DNA of 64,000 bases from Brevibacillus laterosporus LMG 15441 (GTDB taxonomy: Bacteria; Bacillota; Bacilli; Brevibacillales; Brevibacillaceae). The stretch lies in NCBI RefSeq assembly GCF_000219535.2, contig NZ_CP007806.1:4318547-4382546 (forward strand), in the 5' to 3' direction. The translations under genes and the position numbers were made by a program. The notes beneath the pieces are model-generated. The model saw nothing but the letters and a program-made list of their open reading frames with translations. It made no database searches and was not told where the DNA came from. Below are positions 61,057 to 64,000 of this stretch, piece by piece; the first letter of the stretch is position 1; every line of letters begins with the position of its first letter.

Positions 61057-61224
61057 GGTTATATTCCTCCACTCGTAACGTATAAAAATACATAATTTAT
61101 AATAAATATACATTCAAACTCTGCCAACGTAAAGTGTTTTTTGTTGAAATAATCGCACAATTTTCTTGACGATTTCTTAGTGAGTCAGCAAGATTATGAT
61201 ATACTTCTACCAGGAGGTGTTAGC

Positions 61225-61830
61225 TTGATTACTCGCAGAGAGCGAAAAAAGCGTGAAACAAAGGAACGTATTTTTAATGCCGCTATTAAATTGTTTAAAG
61301 AATATGGTTTTGAAGCGACCACAATTGATATGATCTCCGAGGAAGCGGATGTGGCGCGAGGGACCATTTTTTTACATTTCACCTCAAAAGAAGCGATTCT
61401 TGCCAATTGGGGCTATGAACGCTTACAGGAAATTGAAGATAGGCGCGAAGAATGGGATTTTGGAGATAGTTGTAAACAACGCGTCCTACGCATTTATAAA
61501 ATCCTAAACGAAGTAAATATACAGAACTATGATTTTCTAAAAGTATTGATTGAATCCTCTATGAAGCATCGTAAGGTTCTGGAATCAGAAAAGAAAAATA
61601 TGTACTTTGAGCTAAGAGAATTATTTGCTGATTTGATTGAAGATGCCCAAGAAAAAGGGAGACTGAAAAGTAAAATTAATCCATTAATTGCTGCCAATAT
61701 GCTGGAAAACATCTATTACAATGCCTTGTATGATTGGGTACGTAGCGATGGTGGCTGGCCTTTGGAGGAGATCATGGAGGAAAAGGTCTCGATTGTATTT
61801 GAAGGACTTGATGTATCTACCCAATCATAA
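61225..61830 (+). CDS. TetR-family transcriptional regulator
   Basis: A 201-residue regulator with a TetR helix-turn-helix at about residues 10-60 (ERIFNAAIKLFKEYGFEATTIDMISEEADVARGTIFLHF). The C-terminal helical domain is of normal length and would bind an unknown ligand. The start is a TTG at 61225 after AGGAGGTG; a longer frame from 61180 lacks a site. No target operon is adjacent on the same strand; adenine deaminase follows after its own promoter. Confidence 0.9.
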   Translation: MITRRERKKRETKERIFNAAIKLFKEYGFEATTIDMISEEADVARGTIFLHFTSKEAILANWGYERLQEIEDRREEWDFGDSCKQRVLRIYKILNEVNIQNYDFLKVLIESSMKHRKVLESEKKNMYFELRELFADLIEDAQEKGRLKSKINPLIAANMLENIYYNALYDWVRSDGGWPLEEIMEEKVSIVFEGLDVSTQS

Positions 61831-61848
61831 GAATAGCGATTTCTAGTG

Positions 61849-61885
61849 AACCGGTTACCCGAAGACTTTTGGTAGCCGGTTTGTT
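61849..61885 (+). terminator. Terminator of the TetR gene
   Basis: AACCGGTTACC (61849-61859) pairs with GGTAGCCGGTT (61871-61881, one G-T pair), followed by TGTTT. Confidence 0.75.
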
Positions 61886-61961
61886 TATGATATTGATTTC
61901 TGTATCAAATAGTAGTCCACCCCCTTCCAATAGCTCCCTTGCTTAACGAACCATAAATATA

Positions 61962-61990
61962 TTGACTTATCTTTCTTGTGCTACTACAAT
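61962..61990 (+). promoter_or_regulatory. Sigma-A promoter of the adenine deaminase gene
   Basis: TTGACT (61962-61967) and TACAAT (61985-61990) are exactly 17 bases apart. A transcript would begin about 60 bases ahead of the riboswitch. Confidence 0.8.
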
Positions 61991-62053
61991 ACAAAACAAT
62001 ATCTATATTAAAAAGCCTCTCAAGAAATGCCTTTACAACTTTAAACATGATAG

Positions 62054-62122
62054 CCACGTATAATCATAGGAATATGGCCTATAAGTCTCTACCGGGTTAC
62101 CGTAAATAGCCTGACTACGCGG
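62054..62122 (+). ncRNA. Purine riboswitch aptamer, guanine type
   Basis: The conserved core is plain: TATAATC, then ATATGG, AAGTCTCTACCGGG, CCGTAAA and TGACTACG. P1 forms from CCACGTA and TACGCGG, P2 from ATAGG and CCTAT. The specificity base lies in GACTA, i.e. a C, which in this family selects guanine/hypoxanthine over adenine (adenine sensors have GATTA). A terminator follows before the start codon. Confidence 0.9.
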
Positions 62123-62226
62123 ATGATACAATAAGACTGCGAATGATCTAGCGGTTTATTTTGTTATACCTATAACAAATTCCCTGCATCCTTCACGTCT
62201 TATCACGTGCTTCTGTGTTCATAGAG

Positions 62227-62251
62227 CCCCAGGTCGATTCCTGGGGTTTTT
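62227..62251 (+). terminator. Terminator in the riboswitch expression platform
   Basis: CCCCAGG (62227-62233) pairs with CCTGGGG (62240-62246), followed by TTTTTC. It is 105 bases after the aptamer and 42 before the start codon; a small TTGTTATA/TATAACAA hairpin (62162-62179) lies between. Confidence 0.85.
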
Positions 62252-62292
62252 CTCGTTATGTAAAAACTTTAATTGCTAGAGGAGCGATTCAA

Positions 62293-64000
62293 ATGAACAT
62301 TCAACCTTCTGCCTTACAAAAGCGTATCCAAGCAGCCTCCAAACACACGAAAGCTGATTTGGTTATTAAAAATGGCAAAATCATAAATGTCTTCACTGGA
62401 GAAATTGTCGAGGCAGATGTCGCCATTACAGATGGTATGATCATTGGAATCGGAGCCTATGAAGGTAAGGATGTCTGGGATGCTAAAGGTAAATATATCG
62501 CTCCAGGCTTCATAGACGGACATGTTCACATTGAATCATCTATGGTAACACCTGCTCAATTTGCCGAAATTGTCCTCCCTCATGGAGTAACTACTGTAGT
62601 CTGCGATCCTCATGAGATTGCCAATGTATCAGGTGCCGCTGGTATTCAATACATGCTAGATTCATCCGAAGAGCTTGACCTTGATGTATATGTGATGCTC
62701 CCTTCATGTGTACCTGCTACTTCCTTTGAACACTCAGGTGCGAAGCTGTATGCCAAGGATCTTGCTCCCTTTTATCATCATCCCCGTGTGCTTGGCCTAG
62801 CTGAGGTCATGGACTATCCTGCTGTCATGAGCGGCAATGAAGATATGGTTCAAAAAATCGCTGATGCCAGACAACGTGGTAAAAAACTGGACGGACATCT
62901 CGCTGGACTTTCCAAGGATGCCATTAACGTATACATGACAGCGGGAATCCGCACAGATCATGAAGCGGTGTCCTTGCAAGATGCCAAGGAGCGTCTTCAA
63001 TTAGGAATGTACCTACTCATTCGCGAAGGATCGGCTGCCAAAGACTTGAAGAATCTTATTTCGATCGTAAATGAACGTACAGCAGCACGCTGTCTGTTCT
63101 GTACTGACGATAAGCATTTAGATGATCTATTTAAAGAAGGCAGCATAGATTACAGCATACGTCTCGCTATTCAATGCGGTGTTGATCCAATTACGGCAAT
63201 TCGCATGGCTACACTTACCGCTGCTGAATGCTACGGTCTTGCAGAAAAAGGCGCTGTTGCTCCCGGCTATATAGCTGATCTAGTTATCATGGACAATTTA
63301 GAACAAGTTCGTATCACCGATGTTTGGAAAAATGGTAAGCAGGTTGCTAAAAACGGTCGCTACGAAGGAAATATCACTTCTCCTGCAAATGTACCACCTA
63401 CGATCACCAACAGCGTACGTATCAAACCGGTGACAAAACATGAGCTTCAACTACCTATTACTAGGAAGAAAGCACATATAATTGGTGTCATTCCTAATAG
63501 CATTGTAACCGAGCATCTGATTGAAGACGTAGACATCTCCAATGGATTTTTCCAGCCCTCCATCGACCGTGATCTGGCTAAAATGGCTGTAGTGGAGCGC
63601 CATCACCAAACAGGTCATATCGGAGTAGGAATTGTAAAGGGCTTTGGCTTACGCTCAGGTGCAATGGCTACTACGATTGCACATGATTCCCATAATATTA
63701 TTACTGTCGGAACTAACGATGAGGACATGCTGATTGCAATTCAAACACTAGAAGAGATGCAGGGTGGGCTTGTCATTGTTGAAAACGGAAAGGTACTAGC
63801 TTCCCTCTCGCTAGAAATTGCTGGTCTAATGACAAGACGTCCAGCAGAACGTGTGATGGCAGAACTCCACCAGTTAGACCAAGCGCTACTTCGTATTGGG
63901 GCATCTCAGGAATTCTCTCAATTCCTGACGCTTTCCTTTCTAGCTCTCCCCGTCATCCCTGCATTGAAGCTGACTGACATGGGACTTTTTGATGTGAAGC
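62293..64000 (+). CDS. adeC: Adenine deaminase, 3' end outside the window
   Basis: The first 569 codons of an adenine deaminase of the amidohydrolase superfamily, which converts adenine to hypoxanthine and ammonia. The frame is open to the window end and only a short C-terminal part is missing. Metal ligands are in GFIDGHVHIESSM, the conserved E in LAEVMDYP, DGHLAGLS and CTDDKHLDDL. The ATG at 62293 has GAGGAG upstream. A guanine-type riboswitch and terminator precede it, so it is expected to be turned off when guanine or hypoxanthine is plentiful. Confidence 0.96.
   Translation, partial: MNIQPSALQKRIQAASKHTKADLVIKNGKIINVFTGEIVEADVAITDGMIIGIGAYEGKDVWDAKGKYIAPGFIDGHVHIESSMVTPAQFAEIVLPHGVTTVVCDPHEIANVSGAAGIQYMLDSSEELDLDVYVMLPSCVPATSFEHSGAKLYAKDLAPFYHHPRVLGLAEVMDYPAVMSGNEDMVQKIADARQRGKKLDGHLAGLSKDAINVYMTAGIRTDHEAVSLQDAKERLQLGMYLLIREGSAAKDLKNLISIVNERTAARCLFCTDDKHLDDLFKEGSIDYSIRLAIQCGVDPITAIRMATLTAAECYGLAEKGAVAPGYIADLVIMDNLEQVRITDVWKNGKQVAKNGRYEGNITSPANVPPTITNSVRIKPVTKHELQLPITRKKAHIIGVIPNSIVTEHLIEDVDISNGFFQPSIDRDLAKMAVVERHHQTGHIGVGIVKGFGLRSGAMATTIAHDSHNIITVGTNDEDMLIAIQTLEEMQGGLVIVENGKVLASLSLEIAGLMTRRPAERVMAELHQLDQALLRIGASQEFSQFLTLSFLALPVIPALKLTDMGLFDVK

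Noticed and set aside
1..64000. Search for tRNA, rRNA, CRISPR arrays, prophage and intact insertion sequences
   Set aside because: None was found by eye on either strand; small RNAs without conserved motifs could have been missed.

Overview
The window reads as chromosomal DNA of a low-GC, endospore-forming Firmicute of the Paenibacillaceae, most like Brevibacillus. This is an inference from gene content (SftA, RelQ, PepV, a YjcZ-like micro-gene, a YqgQ protein), strong AGGAGG ribosome binding sites, frequent TTG/GTG starts and Bacillus-type sigma-A promoters. I see no rRNA, tRNA, CRISPR array, prophage or intact insertion sequence. It is mostly core and housekeeping DNA with small accessory pieces.

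Layout. 1-545: the 5' end of an RND efflux pump gene and its MarR regulator. 951-4767: an ECF signalling module made of a secreted YcdB-like protein under an ECF-type promoter, then an ECF sigma factor and an anti-sigma factor whose outer domain resembles the secreted protein. 4818-7334: molybdopterin genes (moaC, a fused moaD-moaE, moeB). 7341-12500: aconitase, a second RsgA-like GTPase with a possible leader peptide, and an IclR regulator; aconitase and the IclR gene share a 17-base operator with one mismatch. 12560-24813: sftA, a lipoprotein, an HD hydrolase, an unusual UMP kinase, an inositol-phosphatase-like protein, a thioesterase, an EamA transporter, signal peptidase I and ilvD. 24924-31540: trmB, an AT-rich stretch with a small secreted protein, a class A penicillin-binding protein, a DUF4269 protein and an EamA exporter with an attenuator-like leader. 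31749-37220: transketolase, a YqgQ pair, an MFS pump and a DUF418 protein.

37220-46213: a secreted copper-amine-oxidase-N protein, a DUF3050 protein behind an FNR/CRP-like site, a Fur-box-controlled orphan siderophore ATPase, a YitT-family membrane protein behind a four-segment leader, a broken AEC transporter gene, a FUSC-type exporter, a YjcZ-like micro-gene, a second inositol phosphatase and YbdD. 46214-51317: cstA, hppD with a cre-like site, a methyltransferase and an AIR-synthase-like protein. 51478-55553: a second MarR-controlled efflux operon (MarR, two HlyD-type adaptors, a DHA2 MFS pump). 55620-61830: a membrane protein, a DEAD-box helicase, pepV, relQ, a GNAT acetyltransferase and a TetR regulator. 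61962-64000: adenine deaminase behind a sigma-A promoter, a purine riboswitch of the guanine type and a terminator.

The strongest regulatory observation is the leader of the YitT-family gene (40908-41148, minus strand). A 16-residue leader ORF is followed by four segments that can pair 1:2 plus 3:4 or 2:3, the arrangement known from erm/cat translational attenuators. Other links worth testing are the shared IclR operator, the shared MarR operators, the TGTAAC-N17-CGAC promoter of the ECF module, and the guanine-type riboswitch on an adenine-consuming enzyme.
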